Shown: positions 33,624 through 41,649, counted from the stretch's first letter. The stretch: DNA of 64,000 nucleotides from Microbacterium sp. W4I20 (GCF_030816505.1 NZ_JAUSYB010000001.1:1488001-1552000); one strand, 5' to 3'. Numbers and translations: made by a program. Notes: a model not told the origin generated them from the sequence alone.

Positions 33624-33707
33624 CGACGCTTCACGGAGTATCCGACGCTTCACGGAGCATCCCACCGGGAAGCCTCCGCGAAGCGTCATCTCCTCCGCGA
33701 ACCGTCG
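33624..33707. repeat. Four-copy repeat forming a long hairpin between convergent genes
   Basis: CGACGCTTCACGGAG occurs at 33624-33638 and again at 33643-33657 (19-nt period); near-inverse copies CTCCGCGAAGCGTCA and CTCCGCGAACCGTCG lie at 33674-33688 and 33693-33707 with the same period. Each left copy pairs with a right copy in 13 of 15 positions, making one long two-step stem. It probably ends transcription from both sides (SDR and terC genes). Confidence 0.75.
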
Positions 33708-33714
33708 GGCCCGG

Positions 33715-34734
33715 TCAGGAGAGTTCCTTCTGCTCCTCGCCGACCGGCGCCGCGGTGGTCCCGACGGACCCACGGTCGCCGCGCGTCTTGAGCAGGCTCG
33801 CGACCGTCGCGACGGTGATCGTGGCGCCGATGAACAGCAGCGAGAACCAGATCGGGATCTCGGGCGCCCACAGCATCGGCTCACCACCGTTGAGGAACGG
33901 CAGCTCGTTCACGTGGAGCGCGTGCAGCACGAGCTTCACGCCGATGAACGCGAGGATCACCGCGAGGCCCTGAGCGAGGTAGACGAGCCGCTCGAGGAGT
34001 CCGCCGATGAGGAAGTACAGCTGGCGCAACCCCATGAGTGCGAAGGCGTTCGCGGTGAACACGATGTAGGCCTCGTCGGTGAGACCGTAGATCGCGGGGA
34101 TCGAATCGACCGCGAAGACGAGGTCGATGAACCCGATCGCGATGATCGTCAGCAGCATCGGGGTGACGAAGCGCGTGCCACCCTTGCGCACGGTGAGCTT
34201 GTCCTCGTGGTACTCGTTCGTCACCGGGAGGTGCCGGCGGACGAACGTCATGAAGCGGCCGTTCGCGGGGTCGCTCTCGTGGCTGCTGAACGCCTGCCGG
34301 TAGGCGAGGAAGAGCAGCAGCGCGCCGAACAGGTAGAAGATCCAGGAGAAGTTCTCGATGAGCGTGGCGCCGACCGCGATGAAGATGCCGCGCAGGATCA
34401 GCGCGATCACGATGCCGATCATCAGCACCTTCTGCTGGTAGATCTTCGGCACCGCGAAGCCGGTCATCACGATGAGGAACACGAAGAGGTTGTCGATCGA
34501 CAGCGCCTTCTCGGTCAGGTATCCGGCGAAGTACTCGCCGCCGAACGTCCAGCCGGAGAAGACGCCGATGCCGACGCCGAACAGCACGGCGAGGCCGATG
34601 TAGAACGCCGACCAGCGGGCGGATTCGGCGATCGAGGGCTCATGCGGCTTCCGCACGTGAGCGAAGAACTCGTAGACGAAGAACGCGATCGTGACCGCGA
34701 TGGTGATGACCCAGATCAGGGGGGTGATTTCCAA
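33715..34734 (-). CDS. TerC family membrane protein, probable Mn2+ exporter
   Basis: A 339-aa protein with about nine membrane helices, beginning EITPLIWVITIAVTI. Conserved TerC acidic residues appear in the segments TEKALSIDNLFVFLI and GFIDLVFAVDSIPAIYGLTDEAY. TerC/Alx proteins export Mn2+, and this one is preceded by a Mn2+-sensing yybP-ykoY riboswitch, which supports that role. The start is TTG at 34734, with GGAG 10 nt upstream on the message; no ATG lies at a better place. A weak start next to a riboswitch is consistent with tightly kept expression. Confidence 0.9.
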   Translation of the reverse strand: MEITPLIWVITIAVTIAFFVYEFFAHVRKPHEPSIAESARWSAFYIGLAVLFGVGIGVFSGWTFGGEYFAGYLTEKALSIDNLFVFLIVMTGFAVPKIYQQKVLMIGIVIALILRGIFIAVGATLIENFSWIFYLFGALLLFLAYRQAFSSHESDPANGRFMTFVRRHLPVTNEYHEDKLTVRKGGTRFVTPMLLTIIAIGFIDLVFAVDSIPAIYGLTDEAYIVFTANAFALMGLRQLYFLIGGLLERLVYLAQGLAVILAFIGVKLVLHALHVNELPFLNGGEPMLWAPEIPIWFSLLFIGATITVATVASLLKTRGDRGSVGTTAAPVGEEQKELS

Positions 34735-34751
34735 CAGGGACTCCAGACTCG

Positions 34752-34866
34752 GGGTGCAAAAGCACCGCCAAAGTCTTCTCCATTCCTGAGATCAGGAACC
34801 GGTGGGCCGGGATGCGACGTGCATCCGTAGTGACGACCCGACCGTGTCGGAGTACTCCCCTTGGGA
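34752..34866 (-). promoter_or_regulatory. yybP-ykoY (Mn2+) riboswitch upstream of terC
   Basis: Read on the minus strand, the leader contains the conserved AAGGGGAGTA start, GTCGTCACTAC, a GGATGC/GCATCC hairpin and GAAGACTTTGGCGG, the two internal-loop segments that hold Mn2+ in this class. GGTGC-TTTT-GCACC follows as a probable expression-platform hairpin before the TTG start. TAGCCT (34872-34877) is a possible -10 box. The match is by eye and the ends are approximate. Confidence 0.85.
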
Positions 34867-34928
34867 TCTCCAGGCTACAAGGGGCATCGGCCCGTTCCTG
34901 TGGATCACCCGACAGCCTCGTGAGAGCC

Positions 34929-34962
34929 GCCGCGGGCGCGTCGCGTACGACGCACCCGCGGC
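34929..34962 (-). terminator. Terminator of the phosphodiesterase gene
   Basis: A 15-bp stem (34929-34943 with 34948-34962, one G-U/A-C mismatch) with the 4-nt loop CGTA, beginning 8 nt after the stop of the minus-strand gene at 34970. Confidence 0.75.
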
Positions 34963-34969
34963 AGTGGCG

Positions 34970-37015
34970 TCAGTTCAGGGTGAACGTGACTGTCTTCGTG
35001 TTGCCGGCCACGTCCTGCACGACCAGCGTGTTCTGCCCGCGCACCGCACCGAAGGTGCCCGGCTTGAGGTAGTTCACGTCGGACCAGGTGTTGTCGGAGA
35101 GGTCCTTGACGACTCCGTTGACGGCGACCTGCGAGACCTTTCCGGCGTCGTAGAGCTTGAAACTCACGACGTCGTACGCCCCACCCGACCCGGCCGTGAA
35201 CGCGGCACCCTCCTTGACCGTCGCGGTCGGCGCCGTGGCATCGATCGTGAATGCGAAGGATCCCGTCCGCGCGATGTTGCCCGCGAGGTCTTCGGCGTTG
35301 TACTTCACGGTGTACGCGCCGTCCGCCAGGGTCTGGGTGGACTCGTGCACACCGCTCTTCGCACCGTTCATCGCGGTCTGCGTGCTCTTGACGAGCGTGC
35401 CGTCCTTATAGATGTTCGCGACGATGCGCTTCAGGCCCCTGTCGTCGGTCGCTTCGACACGCAGCTTGACCGAAGGCGTAGGGCCCGCGGTCGTCGGCGC
35501 GGCGAGGGTCGCGACCGGCTTCGTCGTGTCGGCCGGAGCCGCCGCCTGCTCCAGAGCGACCTGGTCGACCACCCAGAAGGCGCTGTTCGTGCCGGTGTAG
35601 TGGAATCGGAACTGGGCGCTGCGCGCACCGGCGGGCACCTCGAAGGAGAGGCGCTCTGCGGCGTTGGTGTTCGCGGAGTAGGCCTTCAGCGACCTCGGCT
35701 GGCCGCCGTCGAAGCTGACCAGCACCTCGGCCGACTGGGGGCCGTCGATCACGTAGTTGGTCGCGTAGGCCAGGCTCGCCGTGCTCGCCCCGGTGAGCGG
35801 GTAGGCCGGGCTGACGAGCGTCGAGTCGAACGACCCCGCCGCGTGCGACTTGTCATCCCACTCGTCGGAGTCGGCCACGGCGAACACATCCCGCGCACGC
35901 ACGGACGTCTCGCGACGCTGTCCGAGCTCGACGTTGGTCCAGAACTCATCGGTGGCGAACGACCAGCCGGACCATTCCTTCACCCCACCCGCGGGCATGC
36001 GGGAGTTGTCGATGCTCCACCCCTCGGGTGCCGCGTGCGTCCAGCCCTTGACGTCGGCACCGGGGCGCGTCTCATCGGCGCGGGTCTGCAGGGTGGGCCG
36101 CAGCGCATCGAACGCGTCGGAAGTGAGGACGGATGCCGCGGCGCCGTCGAGCTTCCACGCCGGGTCGGCCGCGATGCCGACCGCGGAGAGCACGGTCGGG
36201 GCGACGTCCGAGATCTTGACGTCGTGCCGCACACCGGGCTCGATGCCGGGGCCCGCCGCGATCACGAACACCTCGCGCTCCGCCGGGCTGCTGCCGCCGT
36301 GTCCGCCGGTCGGGGTGTGTCCGTGGTCGGCGGTCACGACCACCAGCCAGTCCTCGTCGGCAGGACGGGCGTCGACGGCGGCGAGGATCTGCCCGAGTTC
36401 GGCATCCGCCTTCGCCAGAGCGCGGCCGTAGGCGGCGCCGTTCGTCCCCACGCTGTGTCCGGCTCCGTCGACCTCATCGAGGTGCACGAACACGTCGTCG
36501 GCACCGTTCGCGATGGTCTCGACGGCCTTCGCCGTCGTGCCGACGTCGTTTCCGCCCTGCACGCGGGAGTCCACTGCGGAGCCGAACACCGTGGTCGCAA
36601 TGGGCGACCATGTGGCGACGACGGCTGTGGAGCGGTCGGGCTGCGCGGCCTCGATGCGCGTCAGGTAGTCGGGGAAGGCGTCGAACTTCGGCGCCGTGAA
36701 GTTGTTGTCGAGCACGTTGTGCTTGTCGGGCCAGACGCCGGTCGCGATGGTCGACCAGCCGGGGCCGGAGATGGTTCCGGCCATCGGCGACGCGTACAGG
36801 TTGCTCGACGACACCATGCCGCGCGCCATGAGGGCATCGAGGTTCGGCATGTCGGCGTCGTCGAGGAAGTCGAACGACGCGCCGTCGATGCCGACCACGA
36901 GGGTCTTCACGGGCTGGGCGGCGTCGACGGCGGCGGCGGGGACGGCCGCGAGCGGGGACAGGAGGCATGCGGCTGCGGTCGTCACGACGACCGCTCGCTT
37001 GCGATACAAGGGCAT
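34970..37015 (-). CDS. Secreted alkaline phosphatase-superfamily phosphodiesterase
   Basis: A 681-aa exported protein. Residues 1-30 are a signal peptide (KRAV, hydrophobic core, AVPAAAVDA). The catalytic domain has VVGIDGASFD (metal Asp), GPGWSTIATGVWPDKHNV with the nucleophilic Thr, HLDEVDGAGHSVG (metal Asp and His) and TADHGHTPTGGHGG (metal Asp, His, His), the site of nucleotide pyrophosphatase/phosphodiesterases. The C-terminal 320 residues hold a galactose-binding-like domain and two Ig-like repeats (TDDRGLKRIVANIYKDG). It should cleave an extracellular phosphodiester or similar. The start ATG at 37015 follows GGAGATG. Confidence 0.85.
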   Translation of the reverse strand: MPLYRKRAVVVTTAAACLLSPLAAVPAAAVDAAQPVKTLVVGIDGASFDFLDDADMPNLDALMARGMVSSSNLYASPMAGTISGPGWSTIATGVWPDKHNVLDNNFTAPKFDAFPDYLTRIEAAQPDRSTAVVATWSPIATTVFGSAVDSRVQGGNDVGTTAKAVETIANGADDVFVHLDEVDGAGHSVGTNGAAYGRALAKADAELGQILAAVDARPADEDWLVVVTADHGHTPTGGHGGSSPAEREVFVIAAGPGIEPGVRHDVKISDVAPTVLSAVGIAADPAWKLDGAAASVLTSDAFDALRPTLQTRADETRPGADVKGWTHAAPEGWSIDNSRMPAGGVKEWSGWSFATDEFWTNVELGQRRETSVRARDVFAVADSDEWDDKSHAAGSFDSTLVSPAYPLTGASTASLAYATNYVIDGPQSAEVLVSFDGGQPRSLKAYSANTNAAERLSFEVPAGARSAQFRFHYTGTNSAFWVVDQVALEQAAAPADTTKPVATLAAPTTAGPTPSVKLRVEATDDRGLKRIVANIYKDGTLVKSTQTAMNGAKSGVHESTQTLADGAYTVKYNAEDLAGNIARTGSFAFTIDATAPTATVKEGAAFTAGSGGAYDVVSFKLYDAGKVSQVAVNGVVKDLSDNTWSDVNYLKPGTFGAVRGQNTLVVQDVAGNTKTVTFTLN

Positions 37016-37100
37016 TTCATCTCCGAGATGGGGGTCATGGCATGGGGAGGTCCATGCCATGAGCCAGTCTCGAACCGCTGCGCACCGGCGCGCGTGGTTC

Positions 37101-37120
37101 TCGCGAAGATGTCAATACAA
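37101..37120. promoter_or_regulatory. ArsR operator-like site a (upstream of the phosphodiesterase gene)
   Basis: TCGCGAAGATGTCAATACAA shares GATGTCAATAC with the sites at 39006 and 37620. It lies 86 nt before the phosphodiesterase start and about 70 nt after the arsC stop. It could bring the phosphodiesterase under ArsR control, or be a chance match. Confidence 0.4.
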
Positions 37121-37154
37121 GTTGGGGCATCGTTCACCGCCGGTCGCCGATGTA

Positions 37155-37180
37155 GGTATCCAACTTCATGAACGGATACC
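37155..37180 (-). terminator. Hairpin after arsC
   Basis: GGTATCC at 37155-37161 and GGATACC at 37174-37180 pair around a 12-nt loop, 12 nt downstream of the arsC stop codon (minus strand). A modest terminator candidate. Confidence 0.5.
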
Positions 37181-37191
37181 CGGGAAGAACC

Positions 37192-37599
37192 TCAGACGAG
37201 TTCGCTCACCAGCTTTTCGATGCGGGCGCGAATGTCGTCGCGGATGGGTCGCACCGCGTCGATGCCCTGCCCGGCCGGGTCGTCGAGCACCCAGTCCTCG
37301 TAGCGTTTACCGGGGAAGAACGGGCAGGCGTCGCCGCATCCCATCGTGATGACGACGTCGGATGCCTGTACGGCCTCGGTCGTGAGCACCTTCGGCTGCT
37401 CGGCGGTGATGTCGATGCCGAGCTCGGCCATGGCCTCGACGGCGACGGGATTGATCGCGTCGGCCGGCATGGATCCCGCCGAGCGGACCTCGATGCGATC
37501 GCCGGCGAGGTCGCGCAGGAACCCCGCCGCCATCTGCGAGCGCCCGGCGTTGTGCACGCACACGAACAGGACGGAGGGGGTGGGTGCTGCGCCGGTCAT
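37192..37599 (-). CDS. arsC: Arsenate reductase, low-molecular-weight phosphatase type
   Basis: A 135-aa protein with the P-loop VCVHNAGRSQM (CxxxxxR/S) near residue 13, GSMPADAINPVAVEAM and the second-Cys region GCGDACPFFPGKRYEDW plus DDPAGQG. It reduces arsenate to arsenite, with the oxidised enzyme recycled by thiols (mycothiol/mycoredoxin in actinobacteria, or thioredoxin). I chose the ATG at 37599 because AGGAG lies 7 nt upstream; an ATG at 37635 in the operator region is less likely. No arsenite efflux pump lies beside it in this window. Confidence 0.92.
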   Translation of the reverse strand: MTGAAPTPSVLFVCVHNAGRSQMAAGFLRDLAGDRIEVRSAGSMPADAINPVAVEAMAELGIDITAEQPKVLTTEAVQASDVVITMGCGDACPFFPGKRYEDWVLDDPAGQGIDAVRPIRDDIRARIEKLVSELV

Positions 37600-37619
37600 G
37601 GTGACTCCTGTCGTCGTCT

Positions 37620-37640
37620 CTATATTGACACTCATCGATA
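37620..37640. promoter_or_regulatory. ArsR operator-like site b (upstream of arsC)
   Basis: On the minus strand the segment reads TATCGATGAGTGTCAATATA, matching the ATCGA-n-TGTCAATA core of the sites at 38971 and 39006. It overlaps the expected arsC promoter 20-40 nt before the start. Confidence 0.65.
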
Positions 37641-37656
37641 TGTGATCGCTGCGGGA

Positions 37657-38958
37657 TCAGCCGACCGCGACCGGACGGGCGCCGATCTCGAGCACGGCGG
37701 GCGTCGCGCAGCATCCGCCCTCCCCTGCGTCGAAGCCGCCCGAACCGCCGCAGACGCCGGTGTCGGGAAGGACCAGCTCGTTGCGCGCGGCCGCTTCGTG
37801 GTCGCCGACGAGATGCGCCGCGACGCTCCGTACCTGCTCGAAGCCGGTCAGGGCGAGGAAGGTCGGCGCGCGGCCGTACGACTTCGCACCGACGATGAAC
37901 AGCCCTTGCTCGGGCTGCGCGAGCTGGCGCGCACCGGTCGCCGACACCGAGCCGCACGAGTGGATGTTCGGGTCGATCTCTGCGGCGATACCCGCGACGG
38001 CCTCGAGCGATACGTCGAGATCGACGCGCAGTTCCCGGAGCATGCCGGTGTCCGGCCGGAATCCGGTGAGAGCGAACACCTGGGCGACGCCCGCGACCTC
38101 CCGCCCGTCTTCCGCGACGACGGCCAGCCGCTCGTCCTGCTGACGGAATTCCGCGACGCGGAACCCCGTTATGACGTCGACCAGTCCGTTCTCCACGACC
38201 TTCTGCACTCGAGAGCCGAGCGCTGCCCGCTCCGGGAGCTCGTCGCCCGAGCCGCCGCCGAAGACGTTCGCGGCACTGCCGCGGCGCAGGAGCCAGGTCA
38301 CCCGGGTGCCGGGTGCGCGGCGCGCGAGCTCGCTCAGACGAAGGACCGCGTGCGTCGCCGAATGCCCGCCACCGACGACGACGACGTGGGCGCCGGCGTA
38401 CTCGGACACGTCGCCGGGGATGCGGTAGGAGACGCGGGGAGCGGATGCTGCCTCGCCCACCGCCGGGTATCCGTCGGCGCCCGCGGGGTTCGGAAGACCC
38501 CACGTGCCGCTCGCATCGATGACCGCGCTCGCGGGGATCCTGCCCTCCTCACCGGTGGCGCTCTGCGTGTGCACCACGAACGGCTGGCTCCTGCGCCCGC
38601 CGTCGACGACCTTGTCGCGGCCCTGGCGTGCGACTCCGGTGACGGTCACGCCGTAGCGGACCCGCTCACCCAGGGCTTCGGCGAGCGGTGCCAGATATCC
38701 GTCGACCCATTCGGCGCCGGTCGGATAGCCGCGCTCCGGGGCCATCCAACCCGTCGCCTTGAGCAGGCGACCGGATGCCGTGTCGACGAGCTCGGGCCAT
38801 GCGGAGAAGAGGCGGACGTGCCCCCACTCCGAGACAGCCGCACCCGCTCGGTCTCCGCGCTCGAGCACGAGGATCTCCTGTCCCCGCTCGGTCAGATGGG
38901 CCGCGGCGGCGAGCCCCTGGGGACCCGCTCCGATGACGACGACAGGATGCTCGAGCAC
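37657..38958 (-). CDS. ArsO-like FAD/NAD(P)-dependent oxidoreductase of the arsenic cluster
   Basis: A 433-aa flavoprotein monooxygenase-like enzyme. VVVIGAGPQGLAAAAHL at the N-terminus binds FAD and VVVVGGGHSATHAVLRL near residue 190 binds NAD(P)H. The last 40 residues hold GVCGGSGGF and GEGGCCATP, three Cys residues that might bind arsenite. ArsO-type flavoproteins are found in actinobacterial ars operons, with an incompletely known role. The GTG at 38958 follows GAGGAG. The arsR gene is divergent, with two operator-like sites in between. Its stop is 58 bp from the arsC start, so both may be in one transcript as well as arsC having its own operator. Confidence 0.8.
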   Translation of the reverse strand: MLEHPVVVIGAGPQGLAAAAHLTERGQEILVLERGDRAGAAVSEWGHVRLFSAWPELVDTASGRLLKATGWMAPERGYPTGAEWVDGYLAPLAEALGERVRYGVTVTGVARQGRDKVVDGGRRSQPFVVHTQSATGEEGRIPASAVIDASGTWGLPNPAGADGYPAVGEAASAPRVSYRIPGDVSEYAGAHVVVVGGGHSATHAVLRLSELARRAPGTRVTWLLRRGSAANVFGGGSGDELPERAALGSRVQKVVENGLVDVITGFRVAEFRQQDERLAVVAEDGREVAGVAQVFALTGFRPDTGMLRELRVDLDVSLEAVAGIAAEIDPNIHSCGSVSATGARQLAQPEQGLFIVGAKSYGRAPTFLALTGFEQVRSVAAHLVGDHEAAARNELVLPDTGVCGGSGGFDAGEGGCCATPAVLEIGARPVAVG

Positions 38959-38970
38959 GATCTCTCCTCA

Positions 38971-38990
38971 AATCGAAAGTCTTCAATACG
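38971..38990. promoter_or_regulatory. ArsR operator-like site c (flavoprotein side)
   Basis: AATCGAAAGTCTTCAATACG, 13 nt before the flavoprotein start codon; it differs from site d at a few central positions. Confidence 0.6.
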
Positions 38991-39005
38991 AGAAGCGTGA
39001 CTCAC

Positions 39006-39025
39006 CTATCGAAGGATGTCAATAC
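39006..39025. promoter_or_regulatory. ArsR operator-like site d (arsR side)
   Basis: CTATCGAAGGATGTCAATAC, 17 nt before the arsR GTG. Together with site c it covers the whole divergent promoter region, consistent with repression in both directions. Confidence 0.65.
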
Positions 39026-39041
39026 GTGAGAGGATGCCTTC

Positions 39042-39383
39042 GTGAGCCTGCCACTGACCATCGAATCGACCGCCTGCTGCGTCCCCCGCGTCACGACTTC
39101 GGTCTCGGTCGAGGACGCCGAGCGCGCTGCCCGGGTGTTCAAGGCGCTCGGCGATCCGACGCGGGTACGGCTCCTGTCCCTGATCGCTGCGGGCGAGGGC
39201 GGCGAGGCCTGCATCTGCGACCTCACCGAGCCGGTCGGCCTGTCGCAGGGCACGGTCTCCCACCACATGAAGCTGCTCGCTGAAGCGGGGCTCGTGACCC
39301 GCGAACAGCGTGGCAAGTGGGCGTACTTCGCCCTCAACGCCGCGGCACTGGATGCCGCCGCCGACGCGCTGCGGATGACCTGA
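39042..39383 (+). CDS. arsR: ArsR-family arsenite-sensing repressor
   Basis: A 113-aa winged-helix repressor. The helix-turn-helix LSQGTVSHHMKLLAEAGLV lies near residues 65-85. Candidate As(III) ligands are the N-terminal pair in STACCVPRV and the EACICDL motif (the ELCVCDL box of ArsR). Arsenite binding should lift repression of the divergent flavoprotein and arsC genes through the sites at 37620-39025. The GTG at 39042 is preceded by GAGGAT 6 nt upstream. The dispersed palindrome at 39393 follows its stop by 9 nt. Confidence 0.92.
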   Translation: MSLPLTIESTACCVPRVTTSVSVEDAERAARVFKALGDPTRVRLLSLIAAGEGGEACICDLTEPVGLSQGTVSHHMKLLAEAGLVTREQRGKWAYFALNAAALDAAADALRMT

Positions 39384-39392
39384 CGCTTCTCC

Positions 39393-39454
39393 GCTCCCGT
39401 GGCAGTTGATGCGGCCATTCCACGCGGGAACCCGCAACAGCTGCCACGGGAGCG
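39393..39454. repeat. Dispersed palindromic element, copy 2
   Basis: The 23-nt arm beginning CGCTCCCGTGGCAG pairs, with two mismatches, with the arm ending CTGCCACGGGAGCG at 39432-39454. Sequence and arm order match copy 1 at 21320-21380. It sits between convergent genes and ends 1 bp before the methyltransferase stop codon, so a two-way terminator role is likely. Confidence 0.85.
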
Positions 39455-39455
39455 T

Positions 39456-40124
39456 TCACTTTCGGAGCGTGGCGGCGACGGCGACGATGTGCCCGCCCTT
39501 GCGCTCGGTGCGTTGGATCGTGGACGGGGAGGCAGCGGCGTCGAGCAGGCGCCAGGGGTGTGCCGAGATGTCGGCACCACCCGCAGCACACGCCAGTCGG
39601 GCCAGCGGCGCCAACACGCGCCAGAACCCGTGCGGCGGCTGCATGTCGACGACGCACGCACGCGCCCCGGTGCGGAGCGTCGCGAGCGCACGACGCCACG
39701 CCTCGTTCCGGGGGCCGATCACGCTGAGGGAGTATGTCGCCAGGAGTGCATCGGCGCCCGTCGATCCCGCGCCCCGCACATCGGCGATGGCAGCGGCCAC
39801 CTGCTCCGGCCGAAGATGGGCGGCATCCACACGGAGAAGCCGGATGTGTTCTCCCCACCCCTCGCGATCCACCCGCCGCTGAGCCATTGCGAGCATGTCG
39901 GGGCTGCGGTCGATCCCGATCACGAGCCCCTCGGGGCCGACCGCCTCGACGAGGGCCGGAAAGTTCAGTCCGGTCCCGCAGCCCAGATCGAGCACGACGT
40001 CGCCGCGGCGGACCCCGAGCAGCGCGATCCCCGCCTGGCGGCCCGCGCGGTACACCCACCGCTCGCCGGAGAGCAGGTCGTACCAGCGCGCACCGACGCC
40101 GTACCGTCGCAGCATCGTCGCCAT
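39456..40124 (-). CDS. Class I SAM-dependent methyltransferase
   Basis: A 222-aa methyltransferase. DVVLDLGCGTGLNFPALVEAVG is SAM motif I, GIDRSPDMLAMAQRRV follows, and RLLRVDAAHL gives the acidic residue for the adenine. The layout is UbiE/MenG-like but the substrate is not predictable. The divergent gene at 40162 is a MerA-like oxidoreductase. It ends next to the dispersed palindrome. Its ATG at 40124 gives the typical start (MATMLRRYGVGARWYD). Confidence 0.88.
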   Translation of the reverse strand: MATMLRRYGVGARWYDLLSGERWVYRAGRQAGIALLGVRRGDVVLDLGCGTGLNFPALVEAVGPEGLVIGIDRSPDMLAMAQRRVDREGWGEHIRLLRVDAAHLRPEQVAAAIADVRGAGSTGADALLATYSLSVIGPRNEAWRRALATLRTGARACVVDMQPPHGFWRVLAPLARLACAAGGADISAHPWRLLDAAASPSTIQRTERKGGHIVAVAATLRK

Positions 40125-40161
40125 CGGCCCTCCCGTTCCGCGTCCACTCTAGGCTTCAGGC

Positions 40162-41649
40162 ATGAGCACACTGCACCGCGCACCCGCGCGTTCCCTCTCC
40201 GCGACGGAAGCCGCCCGACGCACCTGGGATCTCGTCGTGATCGGAGCCGGAAGCGCCGGACTGGTGGGCTCGCGCACGGCCGCCGCTCTCGGCGCCCGCG
40301 TCCTGCTCGTCGAGGCCGGACGCTTCGGCGGAGAGTGCCTGCACACCGGATGCGTGCCCTCGAAAGCGCTCATCGCGGCCGCCGCGACCGCGCACGAGAT
40401 TCGTCGGGGTGCCGAGCTCGGTGTCCACGCCGAGGGGATGCGCGTCGACTTCTCCGCGGTGATGGCGCACGTCCGCGCGGCGATCCGCACCATCGAGCCG
40501 GTCGACTCACCGGAGGCGCTCCATCGCGACGGTGTGCACACCCTTGTCGGCCGGGCGCGCTTCGACGGACCCCGGTCGCTCGAGGTCGACGGTTCTCGCA
40601 TCGGCTTCCGAGACGCACTCCTCGCCACCGGCAGTGCGCCGGTCCTCGATTCTGCCCCGGGCGCAGCATCCGTCGACGTGCTCACCAACGACACCTTCTG
40701 GGACCTGGAGGAGTTGCCCTCGACCCTGCTCGTGCAGGGTGGCGGAGCCATCGGATGCGAGATCGCCCAGGCGATGGCTCGATTGGGCAGCGCGGTGACG
40801 CTCGTCCACCGCGGGAATCGGCTGCTGCCGAAGGAGGATGCCGCGGCGAGCGCGATCGTTCTCGACGCGCTTCGCGCCGGCGGCGTCATCGTGCACCTCG
40901 ACGCCACGGTCACCGCATTCACTTCGGACGGGACCGATGATGCGCCCTCCGCATCCGGCACCGCCCGACTGAGCAACGGGACCGAGGTGCTGTTCGACCG
41001 CGTGCTCGCAGCTCTCGGTCGGCACGTCGAGACCGACGGTCTGGGACTCGAGACCGCGGGAGTCGACCTGGATGAGAAGGGCGCCGTCGCGGTCGATGCC
41101 GCCCTGGCCACGTCGAACCCGCGGATCCGCGCAGCGGGCGACGTGACGCCGCTTCCTCGGTTCACCCACACCGCCGGGATGTACGGCAGCGTCGCGGCGA
41201 CGAACGCGGTGCTCGGGCTCTCTCGCAAGATCGACGAGGTGGTTCCCCGCGTGACCTTCACCTCACCGGAGGTGGGCGCCGTCGGTGTCGCGCCCGCGGA
41301 TGCCGCTGCTCGGGGCATGCGCGTCATCACGCAGCAGCATGCACACGTCGACCGCGCGATCGCGGACGGGCACACCGACGGGTACACGAGCATCGTCGTC
41401 GATCGCCGGGGGCGGGTGGCGGGAGCAGTGATCGTGGGGCCGCGAGCCGGCGAGTCCCTGGCCGAGTACACGACGGCGGTGAAGACCCGCATGAACGTGC
41501 GCACGCTCGCGACGACCATCCACGCCTATCCGACGTATTCGGATGCCGGGTGGAACGCCGTCGTGAAAGAGGCGCAGCGCGGGCTGCGCGGCGGGGCTGT
41601 CGGGCTCGCGATCCGGCTGCTCACGCGGATGCACGCTCGCCGAGCCTGA
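40162..41649 (+). CDS. Pyridine nucleotide-disulfide oxidoreductase, MerA/dihydrolipoamide dehydrogenase-like
   Basis: A 495-aa flavoprotein. VIGAGSAGLVGSRTAAALG binds FAD, GGECLHTGCVPSKALI is the redox-active CxxxxC pair, VQGGGAIGCEIAQAMARLG binds NAD(P)H, and the C-terminal dimerisation domain ends with the YPTYSDAGW motif where the His of dihydrolipoamide dehydrogenase (HAYPT) is kept. No N-terminal heavy-metal domain and no C-terminal Cys pair are present, so it is not a true mercuric reductase. TAGGCT ends 6 nt before the ATG. Such genes often accompany ydj/ynj-type clusters; the substrate is unknown. Confidence 0.88.
   Translation: MSTLHRAPARSLSATEAARRTWDLVVIGAGSAGLVGSRTAAALGARVLLVEAGRFGGECLHTGCVPSKALIAAAATAHEIRRGAELGVHAEGMRVDFSAVMAHVRAAIRTIEPVDSPEALHRDGVHTLVGRARFDGPRSLEVDGSRIGFRDALLATGSAPVLDSAPGAASVDVLTNDTFWDLEELPSTLLVQGGGAIGCEIAQAMARLGSAVTLVHRGNRLLPKEDAAASAIVLDALRAGGVIVHLDATVTAFTSDGTDDAPSASGTARLSNGTEVLFDRVLAALGRHVETDGLGLETAGVDLDEKGAVAVDAALATSNPRIRAAGDVTPLPRFTHTAGMYGSVAATNAVLGLSRKIDEVVPRVTFTSPEVGAVGVAPADAAARGMRVITQQHAHVDRAIADGHTDGYTSIVVDRRGRVAGAVIVGPRAGESLAEYTTAVKTRMNVRTLATTIHAYPTYSDAGWNAVVKEAQRGLRGGAVGLAIRLLTRMHARRA

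Noticed and set aside
34802..37171. 789-codon plus-strand open frame opposite the phosphodiesterase gene
   Set aside because: No motifs, and the minus-strand protein has a signal peptide and a complete metal site.
40162..41649. Mercuric reductase (merA) as the identity of the disulfide oxidoreductase
   Set aside because: No heavy-metal domain, no C-terminal Cys pair and no merR beside it; only the general flavoprotein family is supported.
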